Assembly (NCBI RefSeq): GCF_002104995.1
Contig: NW_024468254.1
Location: forward strand, 620,001 to 684,000
Direction of reading: 5' to 3'
Length of the DNA stretch: 64,000 nucleotides
Origin: Linderina pennispora
Taxonomy: Eukaryota > Kickxellomycota > Kickxellomycetes > Kickxellales > Kickxellaceae
The notes under the pieces were generated by a model that worked only from the letters and a program-made list of their open reading frames with translations, ran no database searches and was not told the origin of the DNA. This document shows, in pieces, positions 52,755-62,962 of this stretch (position 1 is its first letter; each line of letters begins with the position of its first letter). The translations under genes were made by a program, and so were the position numbers.

Positions 52755-53534
52755 GGTGATTTCTTGTTCTGGCCTTTGTGAAAGGTGGGTCAAATATATA
52801 GTCCTAACAAGGAGAAAAAGAAGGTACCTACAGCTTTGCGCGTTTGGCAAATACTTTTCATAGATCCCTCTGCTGCCAGCAGCACCCCAAGCATGGCCCC
52901 CCCTTCCACTCTGAAAAATTTCGCCTACAGGCGACAGATTTTTTCCTAGAGCCGAGCGATCCAGCACCAAGCCGAGCCAGCACAAAAATCGCGAGCAACG
53001 GCTGGGGGGCTAATTGCCAGGGCCACGCCGCGGGCCAATGATCACGATCTGGCGGATCATGAATCACGTGTGCGCACTGTAGGGTGCACGCCCAGAGCTG
53101 ATCGCAGCGGGCCGATCGCAGGCGCTGTGGATACCTTGAGCGTGCGAGGGCTGCTTTGCCATATTTGGCGAGGAGTGCTGTGGATGTGACGTTGATGGTG
53201 CCAGCCACCACATGTCGGTAGCGCGGCATGCCATGATATCCTCAACTTTCTGCTGCGAGCAACAGCATCATGTCCTGCCTACCAACAAAGCGGCCCCAGA
53301 GCAAAAGGCGTCGAATGCCAAGACACGTTGGGTGTTGCTCCGCTGTCAACAGACGCGCAAGTCTTGGCTGCGAACCGTGATTTATTTGGCTTGCAGATGG
53401 CGGCGGTAACAGTAAATATTAGCGGCAGGGAACTGTCACCAAAACACGCATTCGACTGCGCCTTTGCCTTTCCGCTATCCCTACTTTGCACCTTTCCTCA
53501 ATTCAGCACTCGCATTCACTCGCTAACATAAAAT
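52755..53534. promoter_or_regulatory. Divergent promoter region RPS11/DUF2015 gene
   Basis: 780 bp between opposing starts. No further gene was recognised; the frames present have no domain. Confidence 0.45.
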
Positions 53535-53963
53535 ATGGATGACGACGCGCCGACAAGAACCTCGACCGACTACATATTCTGGGCGCTGATAGCCATGACC
53601 GTCGTCGCACTCTGGTACTTTTTCGGGCTCTTCATGGGCCGGTCCAGGCTTAGCATGCGACTAGCGCGGTTCCGGAGCCGCGGCCGGCCGATACTTGGTG
53701 GAAGCGGCGACAGCATCAGTGGGTTTGAGCAGGACTACGCCGATGGGCTCAGCAGCCACAACTTCGACATAAGCGTCAACATCGACGACGGCGATGAGCG
53801 GCCCGGTCTGGACAGCGACGAGGTGCGGCATATCATGGAGACCAGAGGCGTGTCGTTCGACAAAGCCCGGCTGATTCGCCAGCAGATTGTCATGCGAAGC
53901 AACGGCATTGACCCGGCCACCGGCTTGCCGCTGGACCCGAAGGCAGTGACGTTCGGTCGATAG
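53535..53963 (+). CDS. DUF2015 family single-pass membrane protein
   Basis: A 142-residue protein with one transmembrane helix (about 13-34, IFWALIAMTVVALWYFFGLFM) preceded by a short acidic lead. The soluble part has the pattern of the fungal DUF2015 family: FEQDYADGLSSHNFDISVNIDDGDERPGLD, then the helix IMETRGVSFDKARLIRQQIVMRSNGIDP, and the DPKAVTF end. Its function is unknown. It is intronless, with an A-rich leader before ATG 53535. Its stop is 39 bp from the POL32 stop (convergent), so the 3' untranslated regions probably overlap. Confidence 0.8.
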   Translation: MDDDAPTRTSTDYIFWALIAMTVVALWYFFGLFMGRSRLSMRLARFRSRGRPILGGSGDSISGFEQDYADGLSSHNFDISVNIDDGDERPGLDSDEVRHIMETRGVSFDKARLIRQQIVMRSNGIDPATGLPLDPKAVTFGR

Positions 53964-54002
53964 ACTTGTATTTTTTGTTTCCAATGTTGTTTATAAGAAA
54001 AA

Positions 54003-55259
54003 TCACTTTTTGCCAAAGAAACTCAGCAGCGAGCGCTGGTTCACCGCCGGCTTGCCCTTTCCCTTCTTGGGCTTGGCCGCTGTGTCTTCTGGGTCCGCTG
54101 CTGCTGCCGCTGCCGCAGGTCTGCGTACAGGCTTGCTAGGCATCTCGGGCTCGGACTCGGAATACGACTCCCAGCCGTCGACGGTTTCCGAGACCAACAT
54201 GCCGCTGCTGTTCTTCGTGTGCTTGACCCGCGATACCTTTCTGCGCTTGCGCACTCTGCGGCCACCACTCGCTGGGGGTACCTCTGTCGGTTCCTCCTTC
54301 ACTGGATCTTCAGGGCTATCTATGTCCATGTCGTTCTGTGCTTCATTGCGCGTCTGCTCCGATGGGATAGTGGCTGGTGCCGGCTCCGGCTCGGATTCGG
54401 ATTGTGCTATGGGCTCTGGCTCCTTCTTGCGGGTATCCTCGAAATCGTCGTCGTCGTCGTCGTCGTCGTCGTCAAACATGTCCTCGACACGCATCCGCCC
54501 TAGCTTACTTGCGGGTGAACTGGGCGGCTCGATGGCAGGGGGAGAGGGCTTCTTTGCCGGCCTGCTACCGCCAGAACTGGGCCGTGTGGGCTTGGCCTTG
54601 CTCTTAGCAGCGATCTCCTGCTTCGCTGACTCCGGGTGCTTCGGTTCCCTCTTGATCTCCTTCTTCATTTCCCGCTTCTCCGCTGGCTTGTTTGCAGTCT
54701 GCCGACCAAAGAACGATGTGGCAGCCTTCTTGGCCGGCTGAGTTCGGTCCTCCATAACAACGTCGTTTGGCTCCTTGCTAGCCAGCTCCTCCTTCTCCTT
54801 TTTGACCTCCTTTGGCGTCGAGGCAGTTGCTGGCTTTGCAAACACTGCACTCGCCCCACGCTCATTCTGCGTGATATAGCCATTGCGAACAGCACTTAGA
54901 TCAGCCATCTCACGGATGCTCCCCGCAGCCAAATTGGACGCAACCAACATCTCCCGGTCCGCCCTTTTACGCTCCAGCGAGTAGATATGCGATGACACAT
55001 TGCTCAGCCCCTGCTTAGCGTCTGCCAGCTCGTCCTCTGAAACAATCTTTACCAGCAAGCGTGACGATTTGCCAGACTTTTCGGTGCCCGACACCAGGAA
55101 CGATGCGTGGCATGAGCCCAGCTTTTTCGTGTAGTAGTCGTACATCAGGGACTTTGCTTCGTTGACGTGCACGCTGAGCTCGCGGCTGAGACGGCGGTAC
55201 GTGACAGTCTCGGCATCCTGCATCACGAGCAGGTGCAGCACCTCTGTTGCGCTGGTCAT
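54003..55259 (-). CDS. POL32: DNA polymerase delta subunit Pol32/Cdc27
   Basis: The non-essential or helper subunit that links polymerase delta to PCNA. The 418-residue protein begins with the winged-helix region (about 1-110: VLHLLVMQDAETVTYRRLSRELSVHVNEAKSLMYDYYTKK), which contacts the B subunit. A long, Lys/Glu/Pro-rich disordered part follows with a run of Asp (54448-54475). The C-terminal NQRSLLSFFGKK is a canonical PIP box (Q-x-x-L-x-x-F-F). Start at ATG 55259; the upstream TTTCCACAG could be a 5'UTR acceptor. An ACGCGT (MCB) occurs 86 bp upstream. Confidence 0.92.
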   Translation of the reverse strand: MTSATEVLHLLVMQDAETVTYRRLSRELSVHVNEAKSLMYDYYTKKLGSCHASFLVSGTEKSGKSSRLLVKIVSEDELADAKQGLSNVSSHIYSLERKRADREMLVASNLAAGSIREMADLSAVRNGYITQNERGASAVFAKPATASTPKEVKKEKEELASKEPNDVVMEDRTQPAKKAATSFFGRQTANKPAEKREMKKEIKREPKHPESAKQEIAAKSKAKPTRPSSGGSRPAKKPSPPAIEPPSSPASKLGRMRVEDMFDDDDDDDDDDFEDTRKKEPEPIAQSESEPEPAPATIPSEQTRNEAQNDMDIDSPEDPVKEEPTEVPPASGGRRVRKRRKVSRVKHTKNSSGMLVSETVDGWESYSESEPEMPSKPVRRPAAAAAAADPEDTAAKPKKGKGKPAVNQRSLLSFFGKK

Positions 55260-55344
55260 TTTCAAAGAAAACTGTGGAAAAAAGCAAGACAAAGAGTAAG
55301 GAACAAGGGCGCACTTGAACCCAGCTTTCGTTCAGCACAGCTGC

Positions 55345-55350
55345 ACGCGT
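55345..55350. promoter_or_regulatory. MCB element (ACGCGT) in the POL32 promoter
   Basis: The palindromic MBF target 86 bp before the POL32 ATG, with CGCGCG a few bases on. POL32 is the kind of S-phase gene that MBF controls in yeasts. Confidence 0.5.
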
Positions 55351-55492
55351 CAAATCTGCGGCAACGCGCGCGGGCTGATCATGACTGTAATCGATCAACG
55401 CGGATCGGCCGATCCAACACGTCTGCAGTTCGCCGGATATGGCGTTATCGTCACGCACAGGAAAGGCTGGTATTTAACGGAAGATAAAGCAG

Positions 55493-55939
55493 CTACTCAG
55501 TCAGGCTCTTGTTGCCCAGGGCGTTCTCCGAGTAGTTCAGCCACGAGCCGCGGTAGTTGCGGGTAACCAGCTCCGCCGAGTGCGCCTTCTCGACAGCATC
55601 GATGGCCTTCTGGCTGCGCACGCCCGAGCGGCAGTAAAAGATAGTCTCCTGCTTGCCGGTCGGCTTCTCAATGCCATACTTGCTCTTGAACAGATCCTTG
55701 GACAGGGCAAATGCATCAGCAACCTCGCCGAGCGGAATGTTGGTGGCTGTGGGCACCTTGCCGTTGGCGACCTCGTGGGGCTCGCGCACATCAATGAGCA
55801 CGTAGTCGGTGTTGGTGACACCATGGATGATTTTGCGCAGCTCCTCGAACGAGACATCGGGCTTGGTCGCATAGAGGCGGGCAGCAAGGGCGGGGCGCAC
55901 GGTGCGCAGAAGCGAGGACGACGAGCGGAGAGCAAACAT
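55493..55939 (-). CDS. Mitochondrial rhodanese-domain sulfurtransferase
   Basis: A single rhodanese domain of 148 residues. It shows a mitochondrial presequence (MFALRSSSSLLRTVRPALAARLYATK). The domain has LIDVREPHEVANGKVPTATNIPLGEV (the conserved Asp-Val-Arg-Glu loop) and the active-site loop FYCRSGVRS with the catalytic Cys, ending in NYRGSWLNYSE. It moves sulfane sulfur, as yeast Rdl1/Rdl2 and human TSTD1 do. Start at ATG 55939; the longer upstream frame (from 56029) lacks a targeting-like start. It is intronless. Confidence 0.88.
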   Translation of the reverse strand: MFALRSSSSLLRTVRPALAARLYATKPDVSFEELRKIIHGVTNTDYVLIDVREPHEVANGKVPTATNIPLGEVADAFALSKDLFKSKYGIEKPTGKQETIFYCRSGVRSQKAIDAVEKAHSAELVTRNYRGSWLNYSENALGNKSLTE

Positions 55940-56689
55940 TGTAGTCGAAAAGGATGCAAAATCGAAAAGATAGCGGATTGCAGAACCAAGAGTGAGGGAT
56001 GACAAAGCAGCACGGGCATTTGAAGTCAAGAGCCAATCTGCACCACTGTCAGATTTCTAGGCTGCTGCCAAATCCCGTGACTGGGCTTCCGCTTAAAATC
56101 TGCAGAATGCCATCGACTGTGGTGCTAGGCAGGCCGTTGGCGAACTGGACTGCCCCCGGGTGGTCCTTCAATAGCAACTGGAACTTAATGTCTGGCCAGC
56201 ACGGTGTGTCTGGCTGTCACAGCCTTTGAATGCGAGGCAGTGGTGGTTGTGACGCTGCAGGCATTATGACCAGGAAATTGGCAGCAATATTTGGCCAAGG
56301 AGTCAGTTATGACTGCTCGCCAAATCCAGCGCCTTGAGACAGCTGTTTATGCCATGGCACAGTGACACGCGCCAGGGCTGTGCAAGCGCAAGGGCCCGAT
56401 AGAGCCTGGATGGCAACCAGCTTCCTCGAAAAGGGCGGGCTGCAGGCACTGTCCATTCCCGAAACAGGCACTGCCAGAGCAGCCATTCCGGTTAAGGGTA
56501 GCGAGGAAGTGAGAAATAGGAGAGCGCCTTGCGATGTCTGGCTTTGCCAGCTAGTCGGCTGCAAAGAGTGGGCTTTGCGGCGCAAACAAAAGGGCGAATG
56601 GCCATGAAATGGTTCGCATGACACTTTTCGTGCTTGCGCCTTAGTATCCTTGTCATTTTTCGCTCTTCTATTTTTTTGCTGCTACCACA
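55940..56689. promoter_or_regulatory. Divergent promoter region rhodanese/MARCH5-like gene
   Basis: 750 bp. Frames on both strands have no domain, and no gene is proposed. Confidence 0.45.
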
Positions 56690-57780
56690 ATGACGGACAA
56701 TTCCAGCATAGCAGCGGAGCCCGAGCGCTGCTGGATATGCTTCGAGGACATTGTCTCGGGAAAGGGCGAGTGGGTGTATCCATGCAAGTGCTCGCTCGTG
56801 TGCCATGAAGACTGCCTCCTGCACTGGATTGGCGAGAGCGAGGGACGGAGCCGCACCGGCGTGGTAAGTTAAATACGAGACATGCCTAGTGGCCGCCAGC
56901 GCATACATACAGCTAACACATGCCTACGTAGATTCGCTGTCCGCAGTGCAACACGCCGTACCAGATGGTGCAGTGGCAGTCCAAAGTGTTTGAGGGCCTC
57001 AACTACGTGATGGACCTTGTTGACAAGATGATACCCCTCTGCCTCGCCGGCTTTGGCAGCATGGCGCTGGTAGTGGCCTTCACAGCACACGGCGCGCACA
57101 CAGTGATGACGGTGTATGGCTCGGCTGACGCTGCACAGATTCTGAGCCGCACAGGCCGCACGGGCCAGAGCAAGTGGCTCTGGCTGCCCATGATCCCGCT
57201 GACGCTCATCTGGACGCGCTTCCACGGCAAATCCGCGACCTTGCCGCTATCCTCAATGCTCCTGCTGACGTCACCACTCTCCAAGCAAATCCTCTCCATG
57301 CAGAGAGTGCCGTCGCCACCTATGGTTCTGACCGCAATGCCGGTGGTGTGCACGGTGTATAATCTGCTGTGGAAGCATACGCTTGGGCGGATTGAGAGGC
57401 ACTGGGAGAGCCAGCTGCCAAAGGAGGTGTCGGCGGTGGAGCTCAGGCAGTTTGAGTTCGGGAGGCCTGCAGCCGTGCAGGAGGGAGAGCAAGACGCCCG
57501 GGATCGCAGATTCAGGCTGAACGCCCACTTCTTTATCAACGGCATGCCGTTCAACCGCATGCTGACCGAGTCGCTGCTGCTGCCGATGATCTCAGCGTTC
57601 TGCGGCAAGTGGCTCGGAAAGCTGCCATTCCTGAAGGGCCGCGGGCTGGGACACTTCCACAGGGCAGTAATCGGCGGGTGCGCATACGTGCTGACCAAGG
57701 ACCTGGTGCATATGCTGTACCGATATCTGTTCTACCGCACGCGCATCGGGCGGACTGTCCAGGGCCGCAAGCGTCCTTAG
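56690..57780 (+). CDS. MARCH5-like membrane E3 ubiquitin ligase (RING-CH)
   Basis: Two exons, 56690-56863 and 56932-57780, with a 68-nt phase-0 intron (GTAAGT...GCTAAC...CGTAG) that splits the RING-CH domain. The zinc ligands follow the C4HC3 order: Cys14, Cys17, Cys32, Cys34, His39, Cys42, then Cys61 and Cys64 after the splice. The 340-residue protein then has hydrophobic stretches near 85-105 and 125-155, with further ones near 180-195 and 265-280, consistent with a multi-pass membrane protein. Human MARCH5 sits in the mitochondrial outer membrane and controls fission factors. The same location is inferred here from overall topology only. Confidence 0.8.
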
Positions 57781-57817
57781 AACAAGCTCTGTATTAAATT
57801 ACGCACAAAATATTAAA

Positions 57818-59260
57818 TTAAACGCGATTGTAGCTGCTGGCGTTTTGCAGGCCAATGCTCTCGCCGTAGCCGCCGGCCGACAGGCCCCGGAGGCGCGTCT
57901 GCTGGCGGTGGCGGTTGTAGTAGTGCATAGCCACGAAGCCCAGGGCAATCAGAACGATGGCGCCGATGATGCCGCCGACGATCTTGCCGGTCCGGCCGCT
58001 GCCTGACTTCTTCTCCTTGTCGTTACCCTCGCTGGTGCTGTCCTTTTCGCTGTCCTTCCCACTGCCCTTGGACTTGTTGTCAGTCTCGCCAGTGAAGTCA
58101 GTACGTGGCGAGCACGTTGGGACTGTGGCCATCCAAGGGGCTTTGCAGTCGTAGTTGTCGGGCCCAATGATCGTGGTGGACTCTGTGGTGCTGCCGAGCT
58201 TCCACAGCCAGGTAGCCGTGTAGCTTTTGTTGTACTCGGGCTCCAGAATGCTGATAAAGTCCTGCAGCACGAGGTCAGGCCGGACCAGAGCGAATTCAGG
58301 GAAGTTGCTGTTGCCGTTCTTGTTCCTGTATCCGTCCTTGCGGTAGATTTCGCGCTGCTTCAAGAATGCAGCCTTGGAGTTGGGCGCATCCTTATATCCA
58401 AAGTTCTCCAGCCATTCCGAGATCTTCTTTCCATCCTTGGTCAGCTCTGTCTGATCAAAGACGGCCTCAGCGTCTTCGACGGCGCTCTGGAACTTGTCTA
58501 TGTCGGTATCGGGAGACGGCGCCTCCTTGGTGTTGTTCGTGGCACCGGCATCCGCCAGCATGTTCTTCTCGTACGCATTGGTCAAAAATTGGTAGTGCTT
58601 CTCGTCGCCGGTCTTCTGGTACTGCACCCAGTACGCATGGGGTGGGTTCTTCAGGTGCTTCATGTTTCCGGTATGGCATTCGTATGCACTCTTGATTTGC
58701 TTGAACAGCGCTGCGGCGTTTTTTGCCTCGTTGAAAAACGCGCCGACGAACACCACCCACTCGGCCAGCTGCAGCGGCGTCAGCGAGTCATCTGACGGCA
58801 CCCGCACCGACAATTTCCCGTCGGTATCCTCCTCCTTATTCGAAAACACCACATCCAGCTTGGCGTCGGTCGCGCTGGTCGACGTCAGGTCAGTCAGGGA
58901 GCCCACATTTGCGATGCATGGGTTTGTCAGGCTGGATGGCGATGCCGCAGCCTTCAGCGTGGAGGTCTTTCCCAGGGCCTCGAGGAAGCCCGACCCAATG
59001 GGGGTGCGGATTCCCACACTTTTGACTGGGATCTTGAACCACCTGTCAATGCCGTCGACGTTTGACGGCTGGTTCTCGCAGAACAGTCCGTACTTTATCT
59101 TGTTGATGGTGTCCTCAACCACCTGGTGGTCGTCCTTGGTATCGATTGTGAAACCCGGCGTTGTTATTGTTTCGACTTTGTCGAGCGTGCAGGCGGCATG
59201 CGCAGTGCCCACAAGACTCTGCTGCGCGACAAGCAGGAGGGCGAAGACAAGAGGACGCAT
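57818..59260 (-). CDS. Type I membrane protein with TroA-like periplasmic-binding-protein fold
   Basis: The 480-residue protein has a signal peptide (1-22, LVFALLLVAQQSLVGTAHA), an ectodomain of about 400 residues, a transmembrane helix (about 427-449, IVGGIIGAIVLIALGFVAMHYY) and a short tail. The ectodomain follows the pattern of fungal proteins related to bacterial ABC substrate-binding (TroA-like) domains: IPVKSVGIRTPIGSGFLEALG, LDVVFSNKEED, and TPLQLAEWVVFVGAFFNEAKNAAALFKQIKSAYEC. A Ser/Lys/Glu/Gly-rich stalk precedes the membrane segment. The ligand is unknown; related bacterial proteins bind metal or siderophore. It is convergent with the MARCH5-like gene (37 bp between stops). Confidence 0.6.
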   Translation of the reverse strand: MRPLVFALLLVAQQSLVGTAHAACTLDKVETITTPGFTIDTKDDHQVVEDTINKIKYGLFCENQPSNVDGIDRWFKIPVKSVGIRTPIGSGFLEALGKTSTLKAAASPSSLTNPCIANVGSLTDLTSTSATDAKLDVVFSNKEEDTDGKLSVRVPSDDSLTPLQLAEWVVFVGAFFNEAKNAAALFKQIKSAYECHTGNMKHLKNPPHAYWVQYQKTGDEKHYQFLTNAYEKNMLADAGATNNTKEAPSPDTDIDKFQSAVEDAEAVFDQTELTKDGKKISEWLENFGYKDAPNSKAAFLKQREIYRKDGYRNKNGNSNFPEFALVRPDLVLQDFISILEPEYNKSYTATWLWKLGSTTESTTIIGPDNYDCKAPWMATVPTCSPRTDFTGETDNKSKGSGKDSEKDSTSEGNDKEKKSGSGRTGKIVGGIIGAIVLIALGFVAMHYYNRHRQQTRLRGLSAGGYGESIGLQNASSYNRV

Positions 59261-59753
59261 TGCTAGGAAATTCTCTCGAAGCTACAAATAATAGATGAAA
59301 AAGTCAGGAGGGGAAAAGAGAAGCTTAGTAATGGAGGCGGGCACTAGCGAGTGGGATGTGCATATATATGCGAGGATGTGCTGCGAAAATTGTTGAGCAG
59401 GCTATTTTTTCGCTATCTTGTGAAGATTAGGTAGTTTCGGCCAGATTCACTGGCGGAGAGAGATTCCGTTGAGAGAGGGTCTCCGAAAGGGTGGTGGATG
59501 GGGTGACAATGGCCGATCATTCCCATGAAAGAGCAGCGAAGAGTGCAGCCGCACTGCCTTCAGCGAAGCACTGCGCTCTTTCTACCACTGTCTGTGCAAG
59601 GCGGGCTCAGCCACACATAAGAGCAGTTTGACCACAAGCCGAGCCGAGTCGGGGGGCTGTTTTTGCTCCAAGCCCAGCTGTGAGGCGTCGTCATTATTTT
59701 TTTGCGACTTTACACTGCTTTTATCACAAGCTATTTTCCTTCTATAATTCAAC
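59261..59753. promoter_or_regulatory. Divergent promoter region TroA-like gene/PDCD5
   Basis: 493 bp with a TATATATG run near 59362. No coding gene is seen. Confidence 0.45.
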
Positions 59754-60206
59754 ATGGCCGATTCCGAACTCGAGGCAATCAGAGCGCGCCGCATGGCCGA
59801 GCTGCAGGGTGGACAGGGCAGCAGCAGCAACGCCGAGGCCGATGCGCAGAGGCGGCAGGAGGAGGAGGCGCGGCAGACGATGGTAAGTGGCCACTTGAAG
59901 GAGATGCGCTGGCCCGATTTGACAACGCTGATACTTATGTGTGGACAGTAGTTGTCGCAAATTCTCACCAACGAGGCTCGCGAGCGCATCGGACGCATTG
60001 CGCTGGTTCGGCCGGAGCGGGCAAGCGCCATCGAGGGCATGCTGATGCGGATGGCCAAGATGGGTCAGATCCGCAAAAAGGTCACTGAGGAGGATCTGAA
60101 GGGCATGCTGGAGGAGCTCAATGCCGAGACGGCTGCCGAGACAACCATCACATACAGCCGGAAGGACGCTATGGACGACAGCGATGACGAGGAGTACGAC
60201 TTCTGA
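59754..60206 (+). CDS. PDCD5: PDCD5-family DNA-binding protein
   Basis: Exons 59754-59882 and 59952-60206, with a 69-nt phase-0 intron (GTAAGT...GACAGTAG). The 127-residue protein matches PDCD5 in length: a charged N-terminal helix (MADSELEAIRARRMAELQ), the three-helix core with ILTNEARERIGRIALVRPERASAIEGMLMRMAKMGQIRKKVTEEDLKGMLEEL, and an acidic tail with SRKDAMDDSDDEEYDF. Members interact with chaperonin CCT/tubulin and histone acetyltransferase in animals; the yeast relative is a ribosome-associated factor. Confidence 0.93.
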
Positions 60207-60317
60207 GTTGATTCGGGATCCTATAAGGCTTTGCATGTAACGTTGTGGTTTTTGAATAAAGCCCGAGATCGCGGGAGACAAATGTGCTAGGGGAACTTTG
60301 TTCTTCTCTACTCCTCC

Positions 60318-61818
60318 ATGATGACTGACGATATAATAGCCTGCTTCATCGCCTTCTGTGCCGAGGATCGGCGAAGCGACCGGTGCGCGAACAAAGCCTC
60401 TCTGGTGCAAATGCTGACCACATGGCGGGTGCAGTTTTCAACGTGCCGCAGCGCCTACGAGTGCGCGAAAATGCACCCAGAGGCTGGCCCAGTCCTCACA
60501 ACACTATCCTGCTCCCGGCACATTGCGCTGGACGACGAGCTGAGCCAGGCTGTCATTGGTGCTGCGCTCGAATACAGCAAGGCACATGCTTCTGGCGTAT
60601 ACTCCAACCAGGCAGCATCCAGATGGCTATCAAAAGTAACCCGGTCGCTGCTGCGGCACTGCAGGCCAGTGGAGACCGTGCAGGCTGGCGGCAAGGCCCT
60701 GGCGGCCCGTGGTGGTCCGCGAATCGCGCTGCAGAGACTCCTGGGGCTCATGGATAGGCAAAAAGGCGGATGGGGGAGTGCCAGACGGAAGCGTGCATGG
60801 GATGAGGCGTTCACCGTGTGCAGCGAGGAAGGCCAGACGCAGGTGTTGGCAGAACTGCTCCCGCACATGGACAGTGGTGCGTGGGGTGTGCTGGAGCAGC
60901 ATGCGCTTGCAATCCGCCATGGACTGGCGATTCTGGATGCCGCACCGCCGAGTCATGCACAAAGGTAAGGGGAAAGCAATGCGGCACATGCAATGCCAGA
61001 ATGACACTAAGTGCGCTTGTACTGGTAGGCTGTGGAGTCGGTTGGAGGCTGTGCGTGCGGCAATGGCAAGTACTGGGCTGTCTTATTGGGGCAATGTGCA
61101 AGCATGCAATGCACAAAGGCTGATATTATGCATATCCTTTCATGTAGCTTGTGCAGATGCTGCAGGACCAAGGGAAAGGCCATGTACGGGAAAGAGCTGT
61201 CCTCCACAGGGTGTTTGCCAGTGCCGACCTGACTAAACAGCTCCTGCGAGATGTTGGCCGTCTGCTGGCTGTTACTCGGGACCATCGGCTAGCCGACTTG
61301 TGGAGGGCATTGTGCCACACCTACGTCACCAGCGAGACTCAGCATGTAAGGTTCCGGATATTTATCAACAATGCCCCCTCCAAACAAAACAAAGGCGAAT
61401 TCCTAAAGCCGTCCCCCATGTAGGCGTTCGATGAGGCGACCGGCGGGATTGGCGAGGCGTTCGGGGAATCCTCCGGCTCGCTGCGCGCGATGTGGCGGGT
61501 TGTGGTGCGCGCGCGCCAGAGCCCACAAGAGGAAATGGCTGCGGCATGGCTCGCGGTCTTTGCCACGGCCAGCGATGCGTTCCCTGGCTCCCTGCTGGCA
61601 AACCTATTTGGTATTGCGAGCAACCGTGGTCTTGAGACTCAGCAGGTAAGTCGGCCTTGGCACAGAATGCTCATCCATTGTCAGCGCTGATCTAACGACC
61701 CATTTGCATGCCCCGGTAGGTGGTGGCTCGTGAGATGGCCCTGGACGTCGCCGCATTCTTCACGGCCCCGTTCGCTGCTGCCTCGGCAGCACGAGCCCAG
61801 GTCCTTCAGAGTCTCTAA
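60318..61818 (+). CDS. Unrecognised all-helical protein, five exons
   Basis: Model: 60318-60964, 61029-61065, 61148-61345, 61424-61645, 61720-61818. All junctions are in phase and give 400 residues. Introns are 64, 82, 78 and 74 nt. The second has a GC donor (ATG|GCAAGT) and a TGTAG acceptor; the other three are GT-AG. Exon 2 is only 37 nt but restores the frame and supplies an amphipathic helix (LWSRLEAVRAAM). The protein is almost wholly alpha-helical, with repeated Ala/Leu helices (HTYVTSETQHAFDE, EEMAAAWLAVFATASDAF, GSLLANLFGIAS), suggesting a HEAT-like or solenoid fold. No domain is recognised and no catalytic motif is seen. AATAAA for the upstream PDCD5 gene lies at about 60254. Confidence 0.65.
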
Positions 61819-62713
61819 GCCCCATGGCTTGACTCCCTTCCATTGGCAGCAGGGTCTCTGGGCCATTGGGCGATCCCTGGCAACCAGCGAGCTCCCAGAA
61901 CCAGTGAGCCAGGCGCCGGCGTTCCCAGGGAGCAATTGGCCTGGCACCGTACAGAGCTAGAAAGCCAGAACAGCCCATGGCATAGGGCCCGCCAGCTTGA
62001 AGTACCAGGAAAAAGCACCAGCGCGCATTTTCCTACTAATAGGCTTGGGAGAAAAGCGCGCCAGGCATCATAGACAGAGTGCGGCGGGGCGCGGCACCTA
62101 CCACCCTGTTTTTCCAACTGTTTTTGCAGCAAGGAAAAAATCGAATCGAGGCAGCAGTCATGGTGGCCCAATGGGCACGTTGGCCTTGAAACAACAATTG
62201 ATTTCTTTTACCAACCCCCCTGTCCTAATGCCCAGATATTGTCCGAAGGAACGCGCGTCCACCAAACTCTGCACCTCCAAGCTTTGGCTGCTGCAGCGGG
62301 GTAGGAGGCGCCGCTACGGCTCGCCGGGCAGCCAGCCCTAGAGCAGCAGGGAACGCGTCGGCCAAGGAGCGGCGGTGCGCGTTCACTGCGAGGAAAAGCT
62401 CGAGCGTAGAAAAATGCCAGCCAAGGTGGCCCAGCGACAAGGGGAAAACATATGGTCATGCGGGCAGGCGGCTAGGGCGCCCAAAAAAGCTCCACCATTA
62501 ATACAGTTGCTGGGCCCTCAGGCTTGTTTCGAAAAATGTGAATCGCTTATTGGCCTCATCGCCTAGCTTTGCCTGCCTGCTCAGTTGACTATATAAGCAC
62601 CGCGCCCACATTTCGAGCGGTTTTTTCCTCAAATCCAAACTCTCCTTATTCCCTTTACATCTGGGCTCCTAATAGTATCTAAAAACACACATATCCTCTT
62701 TTTTCTTCCAGCC
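61819..62713. other. Intergenic and promoter of the YABBY/HMG-like gene
   Basis: Nearly 900 bp without a gene. Three ATTGG (reverse CCAAT) pentamers lie near 61846, 61862 and 61934, and ACGCGT at about 62352. The last 80 bp before the start is a pyrimidine-rich leader. Confidence 0.45.
62590..62596 (+). promoter_or_regulatory. TATA box of the YABBY/HMG-like gene
   Basis: TATATAA 118 bp before the ATG, followed by a T/C-rich leader, typical of a strongly expressed fungal gene. Confidence 0.6.
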
Positions 62714-62962
62714 ATGCCTCGCGTATCCAAGAGCTCCACTGCCACCACCAAGTCTGGCAAGGTCTCCAAGCCTGCGAAGGCCGCTCCGGGCACTGTCGGC
62801 GGCGGTAAAAAGGTCAGCGCGTACAACAAGTTCATGAAGGACCAGCTGCCCAAGTTCAAGCAGAGCAACCCCGGCGTCACCCACAAGGAGGCCTTCAAGA
62901 AGGTTGCGCAGCTGTGGGCCAACGCCAAGGAGAACCCCAAGAACGCCAGGGGCACAGCCTAG
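62714..62962 (+). CDS. Small YABBY/HMG-box-like chromatin protein
   Basis: An 82-residue basic protein. The N-terminal 30 residues are Lys/Ser/Ala/Gly-rich and histone-tail-like. The C-terminal 50 form the YABBY/HMG-like helix pair SAYNKFMKDQLPKFKQSNPGVTHKEAFKKVAQLWANAKENPKN, as in small fungal YABBY-domain proteins. It is likely a DNA-architectural protein. It is intronless with a strong TATA promoter. Confidence 0.85.
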   Translation: MPRVSKSSTATTKSGKVSKPAKAAPGTVGGGKKVSAYNKFMKDQLPKFKQSNPGVTHKEAFKKVAQLWANAKENPKNARGTA

